64,000 nt of DNA from Flammulina velutipes (taxonomy: Eukaryota > Basidiomycota > Agaricomycetes > Agaricales > Physalacriaceae), in assembly GCA_011800155.1 (NCBI GenBank), contig JAALGH010000019.1, forward strand, positions 62,001 through 126,000, written 5' to 3'. The translations under genes were made by a program, and so were the position numbers. The stretch's first letter is position 1; each line of letters starts with the position of its first letter. Positions 20,868 to 29,743 of this stretch are shown piece by piece. The notes beneath the pieces were generated by a model. That model was not told where the DNA came from. It did no database searches and worked only from the letters and a program-made list of their open reading frames with translations.

Positions 20868-23800
20868 TTACTCCCCTTTCTCGTCGCTCTCCATTAAGCG
20901 CTTCGTCTCCTCATCAGTCAAAGCTCCCGTGTAGTACCAAGGCAATGATATCCGCTCCCGCGCCAGATATTTCATGACACGTCGCGCCGCTACCGTGTTA
21001 GCGAGTCTTGTGCCAGATAGTTCGCAAAGCTGGTAGGCGCCTCCTTTCGTCCTGAATAGTACCACAAGGGGTCCAAAGTAGCGGGCTTGCATCTTGTCTT
21101 GAAGTCCTTTTCGTCCTTTAGAATTTTCCAGTAGTACGAGATCGCCACGTTTGAAATCGAAATCCACAACTCGGTTTTGGTGTTCCTTCTCCCAACGCTT
21201 TGCGGCGTCCACTCTAGACTTCCAAACGTCTTCTTTCAGCTTCTCCATCTCCTTCTCCCTGTTCCATAAATCCATGGCTCTTTGCACGATGACATCACCG
21301 TGGGAAACTATACCACTGAACGGCGTAGTTAACCAGGTTGCTTGCACAAAGTCCAGAGGTAGCAGAGGTTCCGCTCCTGTCGCAGCTCGGTAGGGGCTCA
21401 TGTGCATAACACGGGAGATAGTAACTCTCTCTGCCCACATCATGGCGAATGTCCCTTCCGACCACTTGGATTCGTTTCCTTTGGCTAATTTGAATAGACC
21501 CTCCCGAACATCGTAATGCCTGTTTTCGATGATACCGTTTGCCTGAGAGTTGTAGCCAGAAATCCTGATGTGTTTCACTCCGTATTGTCGGGATAGTCGG
21601 TCCATTGCAGCAATAAACGCTTGCCCATTATCCGTCACGATTTCCCTAAGCGATCCCCATCGACATATGAGCTCCTCAAATATGAAAGCTGCCAGAGTGT
21701 TTTCGTTCTCCTTCCTGAGCATCCGGAATTCGGGGTACGCCGTTAGAGAACACCTCGCGTGTACGAAGTATTTGAAACCGTTTGAAGGTGGCATGAAAAA
21801 GGTGTCGATATATGCTTTCGCAAACAAAGGTGCTGGTTCCGCTACGACCGGTGGAATATGCCAGTGCTGCGTGCGTCGCAGCTGACACTCGTGACATGTC
21901 GATAGGTACCACTTGATGTCGTTCAACAGTCCCGGCCACCAGAATCGAATCTGTACGGTATGGCGGACTGAGAACGTTCCTTTGTGTCCCAATCTGTCAT
22001 GCGCCGATCGTAAAATCCCAAGTCGAGCTGGTGGCTTGACCACTAGTTGATGCTTCCCGTTTTCCATCCTGCGCCACAGGTCACTTTCCCTTCGAAAGAA
22101 ACCCGTTGCGTATTTGATGAACCTCTTCCTCTCCTTCTCTCCCATCCTCTCCGGTATTTCCAATTTATCCAAGAAACGCAGGATTTGCACAAGGCGCTCA
22201 TCCTGCGCCATATGTTTCTTCGACCTGGGAATCTCCGGTGTGGCGTCTGGCTGGATGTTCGGATTTAACTCGTCGTACGAGTAGTCCGGGACTTCCACCA
22301 GCTCCCTCAACAGTACTTCACAAACGGTTGCTTCAGGTTCCACGTGCGCCGACGCTATTACCTGAAGGAACCCGTAATGCCTATCCACCCAATCTTCGTC
22401 GTCCTCCTCCAACTCCTCTCCAGGAAACGGTCGCCGACGAGATAGACCATCTACCCCGTGACGAATCCCCGGAACGTGTACCAGCTTGAAGGTAAATAGC
22501 AGGACACCTGCGACCCATCGGTTTATTGTGGCGTTCGGGTTCAGATCAGGATTGTTGATCATTCCCTTAATAGCTGTGGCGTCCACTTCTACGACCAGAT
22601 TCCTAGCTCCGATGATGTACATGGATACCGCTTTCAGAGCCCTGTAGAGTCCGTATAACTCCAGTTTTGGCTGACTGTAGTTGGTTTCCCTGGGGTTCAA
22701 TGCCATAGATCCAAAACGGTTTGGGTACCGCAAGCGTGCGTCCTCTTCGTCTTCCTGGAAGAGAGCGTAGCCAATCGCGATAACGCTTGAATCTACGCAT
22801 AGAATTATAGGTGCGCCCGAGTGGTAGTCCAAAGGGCGCAATGCAGGTGAACTTAGCATCGCGGCTTTCAGCTCGTCCTGCGCGTCCTGTTGTTCTGGTC
22901 CCCAATAGAATTCGGCATCCTTCTTCGTCAAGTCCACTAGAGGCCTAGATAAACCCGCGAAGTTCCATATGAACACCCTCATGAGGCCCACGGTCCCCAT
23001 GAATGCTCGTACATCCGTGAGGTCCCTGCATGGTCCCCAGTTCCTAACTTTCTCCATCTTCGTTTCGTCGGGTTCCCTCCCTGCGTAGGTACACTTGTGT
23101 CCAACAAGCATGGCTTCTGGAACGCAAAGGAAAGCCTTTTTCCCGCTCCAAGTACATCCAATGTACCAAATCCTCTGGACGATCCGTCCGAGCGCCTGAA
23201 AATGCTCCCAAACGAATCTCCGTATCCCCTCGTTTCCTTCAATCGTCTCGTACCCTCCGTCCTTGGTCTCGTATCTTGTAGGTGGTCCTCGAATACCTGC
23301 GTCATCCATAAAAGGTATTGTGAATTCCGGTATTTCGTCCTGCAGTGCGTAGGTGACGTCCCCATGTAAAATGGGTACACTATTCGTCCATCCCATTGGT
23401 AGCTTCGTGAGTCGAAAGGTGCCTAACGGTGTCTGGAAAGTCGTATAATCCCTAGACGGCTGCGCAAGTCCTCTTTGATCGAACGCCACAAAGAGATCCA
23501 GAACTCCATAACATGCGCGCCCAGCAAATGACTCCGCCAGCGTTTCGACGAACGGTAACATCCCACTATCGCGTATAGTGACCGCGTTCAGAGGCTGTAG
23601 GTCGTGTACAATCCGCAAGGATTTCCCGTCCTTCTTGAGTACCGTGAACCAGCGCGATCGGTAGGAAGAGCTTGATGGCTCGTACGCTCCGGACGCGACC
23701 TTCTCCCTAACGATGCGAATGACTTCGTCGTATATCCCAGGTGGTATCGGCATGTTCCTATTGACCCAAGGAATATGTTCTGTTATTCCCATGTTTACCG

Positions 23801-24491
23801 GCGGGAAGAAGTCTTCCCGAAAGTGTCCTTTTTCCGTTTCGTCCCAAGCGAATCCTTTTTCGTGTAGCGCCATAAAGTGATGCATCAACTTCCTCTCTTC
23901 TGGCCAGAGAAATCCCTCGGGATGCAAGTCGTCGATGATCTTTTTCCTTTCCAGAGTGTATCGTCCCCGTGGCTCGAAGTGTGGCGGGCGCACGGGTAGT
24001 ACGGGTAAGGTTTCCAGAGGGTTCCCCACGATGTTCCTGACTATCCTGAAGTCCTCTGGTAGAGTGGTGGCGACTGGTTTGATCCTGTTCGCGACCTTTT
24101 TGTATTTCTTTCCTGCAAACACAGCGACCGGCGCTTTCGTATCCAATATCACAGCCATTCCACCCCTTCCATGACTTCGCGCCTTTGGAACTCCCAATGG
24201 ACGCGATGAGTCGCTTTTGGCCGGGGTACAAGTGTCCGCGTAGAGCGCCGCAGCCAGAACGAATGCCTTCTGCGCCAATGTTGCTGCGCCATCCGTCTGT
24301 ACGGCCTCTTCCAATACTTCCCCTGTAAATCCTGAAATAGATATTCCGTATCCTGGTATACTTTCCCAATCTTCGAAGGTTTGTGGTCCTTCCAGAAGCT
24401 TTCCGATGTGAGGTGTCCTAGATCCAATGCCGTTCCTGTGTGTAACCGTTATAACAAGCCCTGTTTGTTCGTCTTCTTGCATAATCATCAT
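20868..24491 (-). CDS. pol: gypsy pol: reverse transcriptase, RNase H, integrase
   Basis: 1207 codons, uninterrupted. Reverse transcriptase: YRSRWFTVLKKDGKSLRIVH near residue 290, DLFVAFDQRG, LPMGWTNS and FMDD (IPFMDDAG), the form of the YxDD active site. RNase H: ILCVDSSVIAIGYALFQ, ending near VEVDATAIKG. Integrase: a zinc-binding HDRLGH...CHECQ, then a D,D,E core (AYIDTFF, VTDNGQAF, GIIENRHY) and a C-terminal region with DFDFKRGDLVLLENSKGRKG. The domain order RT-RNase H-integrase is that of Ty3/gypsy elements. The start ATG overlaps the gag stop as ATGA, so translation may be by re-initiation or by -1 frameshifting. All core motifs are present, so the element may be active. Confidence 0.95.
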   Translation of the reverse strand: MMIMQEDEQTGLVITVTHRNGIGSRTPHIGKLLEGPQTFEDWESIPGYGISISGFTGEVLEEAVQTDGAATLAQKAFVLAAALYADTCTPAKSDSSRPLGVPKARSHGRGGMAVILDTKAPVAVFAGKKYKKVANRIKPVATTLPEDFRIVRNIVGNPLETLPVLPVRPPHFEPRGRYTLERKKIIDDLHPEGFLWPEERKLMHHFMALHEKGFAWDETEKGHFREDFFPPVNMGITEHIPWVNRNMPIPPGIYDEVIRIVREKVASGAYEPSSSSYRSRWFTVLKKDGKSLRIVHDLQPLNAVTIRDSGMLPFVETLAESFAGRACYGVLDLFVAFDQRGLAQPSRDYTTFQTPLGTFRLTKLPMGWTNSVPILHGDVTYALQDEIPEFTIPFMDDAGIRGPPTRYETKDGGYETIEGNEGIRRFVWEHFQALGRIVQRIWYIGCTWSGKKAFLCVPEAMLVGHKCTYAGREPDETKMEKVRNWGPCRDLTDVRAFMGTVGLMRVFIWNFAGLSRPLVDLTKKDAEFYWGPEQQDAQDELKAAMLSSPALRPLDYHSGAPIILCVDSSVIAIGYALFQEDEEDARLRYPNRFGSMALNPRETNYSQPKLELYGLYRALKAVSMYIIGARNLVVEVDATAIKGMINNPDLNPNATINRWVAGVLLFTFKLVHVPGIRHGVDGLSRRRPFPGEELEEDDEDWVDRHYGFLQVIASAHVEPEATVCEVLLRELVEVPDYSYDELNPNIQPDATPEIPRSKKHMAQDERLVQILRFLDKLEIPERMGEKERKRFIKYATGFFRRESDLWRRMENGKHQLVVKPPARLGILRSAHDRLGHKGTFSVRHTVQIRFWWPGLLNDIKWYLSTCHECQLRRTQHWHIPPVVAEPAPLFAKAYIDTFFMPPSNGFKYFVHARCSLTAYPEFRMLRKENENTLAAFIFEELICRWGSLREIVTDNGQAFIAAMDRLSRQYGVKHIRISGYNSQANGIIENRHYDVREGLFKLAKGNESKWSEGTFAMMWAERVTISRVMHMSPYRAATGAEPLLPLDFVQATWLTTPFSGIVSHGDVIVQRAMDLWNREKEMEKLKEDVWKSRVDAAKRWEKEHQNRVVDFDFKRGDLVLLENSKGRKGLQDKMQARYFGPLVVLFRTKGGAYQLCELSGTRLANTVAARRVMKYLARERISLPWYYTGALTDEETKRLMESDEKGE

Positions 24492-27028
24492 TGGTCGTGT
24501 GTGTTGGCGCGAGCCGTATGAATATGCGGTGAGTCCAATTCGTGTTCCCGTGGTGCAGAGAATCTCGGTACGCCTTTCTTATGCGTCGGAATTGCTATAG
24601 TCCGTTCCGAGTTAGGGTCCCTGAGAGTAATGGTTTGTTTTCCGTCGATGTAGTTCCTTGTAACACTTTCGGTAAGTACGCCGAAAGGTCGTCCTAGTAG
24701 AATGTCGTAGGCGACTCCTCGTAGAACGTGGACTTGCAAGAATATCGTAAGGTCGTTTCCGATAGTGAAAGGTACGTTCCGGCAAACCCCCAGTGCAGAC
24801 TCAACACCTTTGTTGGCAGACTGGACTTGAATTCGTGTTGAGGTGTCCAATGGCAGTCCGACGTGCTCCCACACTTCTTCTGACATTGCCACTAGTTGCG
24901 CCCCTTCGTCCAAGATTGCTTCCACCTCGTACTTGTGATCGATCACCGGAGTGATCGCGCGTAAAGCCAGACTTTCCGCGCCGACGATCACCCCTTGGTC
25001 CGCGAGTGATTGATAGAATGCGTCGATCAATTCCCCCGCTTCCACGGATTCCAAGTTTTCCTCCGAGAGCGGTTCCTCGTCATCGTCCTCGATGGCGAGC
25101 ATTCCCGTTTGCGCCACATCTTGTAATATCCTCCGGTTTGATACCACTTCCTTGATGCGTTTCCTAATCTCCGGTGCTACGGCCAGTAAGTCTTTGTTCG
25201 ACAAAGTGGACGATCCTCCTAGTATAGTGTCGAAGACCCTATCGCTAGATTCCTTTTCGTTCAGGCCCGGTCCTAATTGGGTACGATATTGTTGATCGTC
25301 GGCCCGAAAAGGGTTCCTTGATCCGATCTGCGGATTTCCTTTTTGCTGAACCTGTTGTGGCTTAGGTGCTGATGGAGCGGCAGTGACGGTAGGCTTCGTC
25401 TGCTGCGCTTGTTTAGGCAAGACGTATCCTGGTGGAAGGTTCGGTCCGGGCGCTGCATCGTGAGCTGCCTTGGGGTCCACCCCAAATGGAGGTTTCTTCC
25501 ACGTCGTCTTTGGTATCTCTACTCCTCGAAATGCCATTCGTTTGCCTGGCGGCATTGGCGGTCCTTTGTAGTTGTTTCCCGGCCCCGTGTTTTCCTTCTG
25601 GTTAAGGTTCAACGTAGCGTTCCAAAACTGTTCAGGTTGTTCGGTGATAATCTCGTTGCTGAGAAAAGTGGAGGAAGGCGGTATCCTCGATCCTCCTCCC
25701 CCTGGTCGAGTCACTTCCAGTAGGAAAGCCTTCCCTTCTGGTTGTCCCGTTGGTTTGAGATGCGGATTTTTCAGGTTCCACTGCACGATACGGTCGTACA
25801 GCGATCCTTCTCCCCTTGGAAAGTCCCTGGATCCGTCCCATAACGTGGTCCTTCCACCTGGCGAGATCAAGACTACTTTGTCTTCGACCGCTTTCCGATG
25901 TACTGGACAAACGTTCCAGCTCCTGCATTCGGTTCCTCCGCAGAAACATCTAGGTTGGAACTGATTTCGCCTGGTTGATTCCTCGAACCTTTGCGTACTC
26001 GTGGATTTCACGTTTCCGCCGTTCGCTTGTGGGTTCCTTTGTGGTTGTGGTCCTTGAGCGTTACCTGGTCCATTCTTGTTCTGTCCCGTCGATACTCCTT
26101 GTAGAGTCAGCGCTTGTAGTACCGCTTGTACCACAGCCGCTGGTTCAAATCCTTCGATTTTGACGCTATGTTCTTTTACGCCCGCTTTCTGGTTGGCGAT
26201 AAACGTAGAGGTGCCAGTGAGACAGAACTCAGATGCTGATATGAGGTCGGCGAGCTTATGAGGCCTAGTTGGAGGATGGTCTGGGAATTTGATTTCCAAG
26301 CGCCTCTTAACCATTCCTTTCAAAGCTTCTCCCAAGCCGCGCTCGAACAGGCGCGCGAGCTCGGGGTCCGAAACCGCACTCTCTTCCTTGAGAGCTAACC
26401 CAATCCTCTCGAATGTCCGCGTATATTCTCCTAGGGTGTGTAGGTCCTGAGGTGGCGCCAGATGGCGCTGGTCCGATGCGTCCTGTAAGTCCGATAATTC
26501 GTATCGTCCTTTCTCCCTTGCTCCTGGGTACTTGTTGAGCACCGCCTGTACGAAGGCGTCCCATGTTGCCTTGGTTATGACTCCTAGCGCGGATGTCACA
26601 TCCTTTGCTTCTGGGATACGGCGCCAGTACTCTCGTGCTTCTGCTGGTAGATAGTACAGGGCGTACTGGATCCAGTCCGCGTCGTCCTTCTTCCCATGTT
26701 CCACACAAAGGTTTTTCACGTCTTCAAGGTAGTCCATCAGGTCTTTCGGATTTTCCGTAAAGGAGGGGGCGCTTTTGTTTCCCCTTCCCGGCATCGTTTT
26801 GTTAGACATGTTGGGTGTAGGTGTATTGTTGGTTGGTGGGTTGGTAGGTGTATTGGTAGGCGCGGGGTTGTCTCCTCGGCCTTGGTTTCTGGCTTGATGC
26901 GCCAGGAATGGATTTGTAGGTGGAATTGTTGTTCCAGGTGGTCTCGCGGTCGTGGGTACCGTGAAGTCGAAGGGTTGTAAGGTGAGGGCAGTAAAGTCGA
27001 TGTCCAAATCTTCTTGTACCGGAGTCAA
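24488..27028 (-). CDS. gag: gypsy gag-protease polyprotein
   Basis: 846 codons. After a proline/threonine-rich leader comes a capsid-like region (NPKDLMDYLEDVKNLCVEH, ATWDAFVQAVLNKYPGARE, ARLFERGLG). A cysteine/histidine motif, CFCGGTECRSWNVCPVH, stands where the zinc knuckle is expected, although it is not a classical CX2CX4HX4C. The C-terminal third contains an aspartic protease: VEAILDEGAQLVAMSEEVW with DEG in place of the usual D-S/T-G, and YDILLGRPFG near the end as the conserved ILGR-type motif. So the protease is fused to gag, not pol. The frame ends TGA in ATGA shared with the pol start. Confidence 0.93.
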   Translation of the reverse strand: MTPVQEDLDIDFTALTLQPFDFTVPTTARPPGTTIPPTNPFLAHQARNQGRGDNPAPTNTPTNPPTNNTPTPNMSNKTMPGRGNKSAPSFTENPKDLMDYLEDVKNLCVEHGKKDDADWIQYALYYLPAEAREYWRRIPEAKDVTSALGVITKATWDAFVQAVLNKYPGAREKGRYELSDLQDASDQRHLAPPQDLHTLGEYTRTFERIGLALKEESAVSDPELARLFERGLGEALKGMVKRRLEIKFPDHPPTRPHKLADLISASEFCLTGTSTFIANQKAGVKEHSVKIEGFEPAAVVQAVLQALTLQGVSTGQNKNGPGNAQGPQPQRNPQANGGNVKSTSTQRFEESTRRNQFQPRCFCGGTECRSWNVCPVHRKAVEDKVVLISPGGRTTLWDGSRDFPRGEGSLYDRIVQWNLKNPHLKPTGQPEGKAFLLEVTRPGGGGSRIPPSSTFLSNEIITEQPEQFWNATLNLNQKENTGPGNNYKGPPMPPGKRMAFRGVEIPKTTWKKPPFGVDPKAAHDAAPGPNLPPGYVLPKQAQQTKPTVTAAPSAPKPQQVQQKGNPQIGSRNPFRADDQQYRTQLGPGLNEKESSDRVFDTILGGSSTLSNKDLLAVAPEIRKRIKEVVSNRRILQDVAQTGMLAIEDDDEEPLSEENLESVEAGELIDAFYQSLADQGVIVGAESLALRAITPVIDHKYEVEAILDEGAQLVAMSEEVWEHVGLPLDTSTRIQVQSANKGVESALGVCRNVPFTIGNDLTIFLQVHVLRGVAYDILLGRPFGVLTESVTRNYIDGKQTITLRDPNSERTIAIPTHKKGVPRFSAPREHELDSPHIHTARANTHDQ

Positions 27029-27217
27029 CGGGTTTACTGGCTCTCCTCTGTCCTCGGGGTCTTCGGTTGTACGAACTTTCTTCGCGAATCTACCGCTGCT
27101 CTCTCTCGGCCTCTTTCCTCCAGCCAGAGTCCGACCCTCGGTTGATTCCTAGACTCCTTTGTCTCGCGACGACAAGGAAAGTGTTCGGAAGAACAAATGG
27201 GATCCTTGTTGTAGTAT
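27029..27217 (-). other. gypsy 5' leader
   Basis: Untranslated stretch between the primer-binding site and the gag ATG. A minus-strand open frame runs through it from the LTR but lacks family features. Confidence 0.5.
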
Positions 27218-27236
27218 CCCCTCGCGGTGGGCTCCA
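27218..27236 (-). other. candidate primer-binding site
   Basis: Two bases after the 5' LTR, the minus strand reads TGGAGCCCACCGCGAGGGG. A start with TGG pairs with a tRNA CCA end. The tRNA was not identified. Confidence 0.55.
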
Positions 27237-27238
27237 GA

Positions 27239-28029
27239 TATAGATCTCTTAACGAGTCTGAGTTCGTTGTGATGTTGAGGGGACTACCCGGTGGATTCCT
27301 GCTCTTGTTCTGGCGCACCGAGGTCGCAGACCTTGGTAGGTGAAGAAGTCGGGCAGCGAGCTGTCGCAGACGACGGTTGCGCTTCCAAGTACGCGTTCGT
27401 CGAAGTACTAACGCGTGCGCGAAAGTATAGGTTCCAAAAGTCTCTCGACAGTTGCAAGGGGCTTCTGTGTTGATATTGTGGGGTGATAATTCTATATATC
27501 TGTTTCTACGACATGCTACAGTATTTATACTGTACGCTGTCGGCTTTCTCTTCCGTCTAGTTCTACGCTTAGGCCTCTCGATGCCTGCGTCATGTACCCT
27601 GATCGAGCGATCGTGCGACGATCCGGGGTTTGAGTCCGTGATGTGATTGGCGTTCCGTCGCGTCGAGTCAGACCACCTCGCGATATGACTCTTCGAGGGT
27701 GGTAATTCTCTCCGTTCCTGTCGGCTTTGGCATCCAGATTCCCGAAGGTGCCTGGGCGCCATGCATGGCGCACAGCCTTGGTGTAATCTCTTCCCATCGA
27801 TCTGGATCTTCTCGTTATCGATCGTTGCAATCCATCGATTAGTTCGGTAGCTTCCGTGTTCTGAAACGTCCATGCTTGTGCCGTGTGAAGTGCTGCGCCA
27901 TATGTTCCTAATGCGGACGCGCCGTGGATGGCGCGTTCACACGTTCCGACCTATATGGCGCTGGCGCCGTCGTGCGCCACACCCATGTTTAGTATCAGTT
28001 CTGCACTCAGCCCAAGTGCAGGCTGTACA
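27239..28029 (-). repeat. gypsy 5' LTR
   Basis: Direct repeat of 16659-17449. The outer edge is followed by GTAC, the target duplication, after which the KDZ1 frame resumes. Confidence 0.93.
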
Positions 28030-28697
28030 GTACCGCACGGCGTACACTGCCCTGGCCAGCTTGGAGGACGATGTCGCGCCCTTTCGCGCCCTGACTGATA
28101 GCGACATTCAGACCAAATTTGTGTTTGATCATGACGGGCAGGCTGCGCGTCGACTGGCCAAGTTGACGCAACACTCCAGTCGTCGCCGTATCCAGACGAC
28201 AATGATGCGGGTGGATGATAACGAGCAGGAGGGGGCTGGGGAAGAGACGCCTGACGGGGCCTGGGTGGCGGGGTCCAGTCGACAGAAGATGAGTTGGATA
28301 TGGACCGCGCAAGGTGCTCCCGACGTGGAGGATGAACAATTTTTGCATGATTGTAAGTACTTAATATACTGATATCCGGCAGTGACTGATGCGTGGCATA
28401 GCTGTTCGAGTAGAATGGTCGAAGTCCTTTGCGCGAAAGGAACGTTGGAAGGAGGAGGTGATTCTTTTGGAGGAGGAAATGCGTCGTGTGTTGGAATCCC
28501 TTCAATATGAGGCGAAGGAGTGGAGAGCACGGGAAGCTGGGGTACAAATGTCAAAGCATACGGGTGAAGGCATGCGTGCGTACGCGCGACGTCAGGCGGC
28601 GATTCGGGAGCGGCTGCTGCATCGTTTCACGGAGCTCTTCTCTCCAGAGCCACGCGGGGTCTCAGGGAAACGCAAGAAACGTGGCGAGGATGACTGA
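28030..28697 (+). pseudogene. KDZ1 transposase, 3' part
   Basis: Resumes in frame after the gypsy element (YRTAYTALASLEDD) and contains LSWIWTAQ-type residues (KMSWIWTAQGAPDVEDEQ). One intron follows (about 28352-28401). Then comes the conserved C-terminal helical end (VEWSKSFARKERWKEEV, LLEEEMRRVLESL, MRAYARRQAAIRERL) and a basic tail before the stop. It matches the end of KDZ2 (62560-63226) throughout. Together with 13043-16658 it gives a complete transposase gene split by one clean insertion. Confidence 0.9.
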
Positions 28698-29700
28698 GCC
28701 TGGTGGCGCAAGGGGCTTTAGGACTTTGCTAATAGATTATTTAATTTTCTTAATCAATTATTTAAGTTATCGTAATTTAATTCTCTAGTTCTTAAGCTGC
28801 TTTTGAGGATGGGAGGCACGGCATTGGACATGCCATTGATGTTGAGCAGCGGCACACCGGTAAACCCGGGACGAAAATGGCCGTGACTGGAAAATGTAAC
28901 ATCTTCCGTGGCTATAGCCCGGGGAAATTGTCCTTCTTGCTCTAGGGCTACAGCCCGGGAAATTTTAACCATTTAATGCCGCTACAGCTAGGAAGATGTG
29001 CCATCTAGTACTGCCAGTGGTGGCCGTCGAGAGATACCCACGCAGATTTGCTCTGGTGGGTGTGCTGCACAGTTATTGTGAGCACAGCATCTTCCTGGAA
29101 CACCAACATCCATATACCGCCCGCCGTGATGACCTTGCCTGCATACTGGGAGCGAGACCTTCGGGTGTAATATTCTTGTACGTGCCACGATGGTTCTTTT
29201 TCATTCAAACAATTTATCTCTGCTGCCAGGCCGCCGTCGCTGCTGATATGACGATGTTATCGCTTCTATATGACGATACTCGTCCTCGCAGCACGTCCTT
29301 GCATCTACCACGGGATGAGGCCACTATGACTGAGCTCCATGGTTATGCTCTCAGCATACAGCGTCTTGGTAGGTCTCATGTCCTATTCGTCTTCTGTCCA
29401 ATAATTTATCACATCTAGGTCGGCCTTATTTTTCCTTCGCGGGTTGTCCGCGTTGGTTTCAAACTGCTAATCCTAGCGATCTACGTTGGAGAAACAATGT
29501 TCAAACACGGAACAGGTAATATTCCCCATCTTTCCGTGATTTTTTCAGCCTCCTGACGTCTTCTTAGACCAAGCAGAGGACCTTGCCAGCTCCTTCAAGT
29601 CTGCGCAAGACAAAAGACCTCATCATCCCCTTTAATTCACTACATTATCCTTCCACGTTAGTCGACACGTCCTCCAGGGATTTTTTCCGTAGTAACTTTA
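28698..29700. other. end of copy A and unassigned DNA
   Basis: From 28698 to about 28994 lies the 3' end of copy A, with GGCTATAGCC and GGGCTACAGCCC palindromes near 28912-28953 and the candidate terminus CTACAGCTAGG. Beyond it is about 700 bp of unassigned DNA. Open frames there (for example residues DEATMTELHGYALSIQRLG near 29315-29370) could be remnants of the gene hit by copy A, but no family is recognised. Confidence 0.4.
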
Positions 29701-29708
29701 TATATAAA
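29701..29708 (+). promoter_or_regulatory. TATA box of the hAT1 transposase
   Basis: TATATAAA lies 43 bp upstream of the ATG at 29744. Confidence 0.5.
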
Positions 29709-29743
29709 CAGAGAAAGCACCAGTATTTATCAACAATCTCAAG

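Larger units (their letters stand above)
16659..28029 (-). mobile_element. Ty3/gypsy LTR retrotransposon, complete and probably recent
   Basis: The 11,371-bp element has direct 791-bp LTRs (16659-17449 and 27239-28029) that look identical, offset 10580. It is flanked by the 4-bp duplication GTAC (16655-16658 and 28030-28033). Read on the minus strand the LTR starts TGTACAGCC and ends ...CTATA. Behind the 5' LTR lies a candidate primer-binding site beginning TGG; before the 3' LTR lies a GGGGGGAGA polypurine tract. Gag-protease and pol overlap by ATGA. A 3.4-kb stretch between pol and the 3' LTR carries two genes on the opposite strand. Removing the element plus one GTAC restores the KDZ1 reading frame. 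Confidence 0.95.
1..28994. mobile_element. KDZ multi-gene transposon, copy A (left end outside window)
   Basis: The gene order P(-), V(+), V(+), M(-), cargo, KDZ transposase(+) is the same as in the well-bounded copy B at 50485-63537. In copy B the left terminus lies about 1.07 kb beyond the P stop codon, so the left terminus of copy A is expected before base 1. The right terminus is put near 28994, where the inward-reading bases CCTAGCTGTAGC resemble the copy B ends (AGCCATAGCTGTA and ACCCGTGGCTGCA). Just inside lie short palindromes built on GGGCTRYAGCCC. The copy is degenerate: P1 is split twice and the KDZ1 gene is split by a gypsy element. Extra cargo (RING finger and others) sits between M1 and KDZ1. 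The exact right end and any target duplication are unproven. Confidence 0.6.

Noticed and set aside
28996..29418. 140-residue frame after copy A
   Set aside because: No family features and no clear splice sites; kept only as unassigned DNA.
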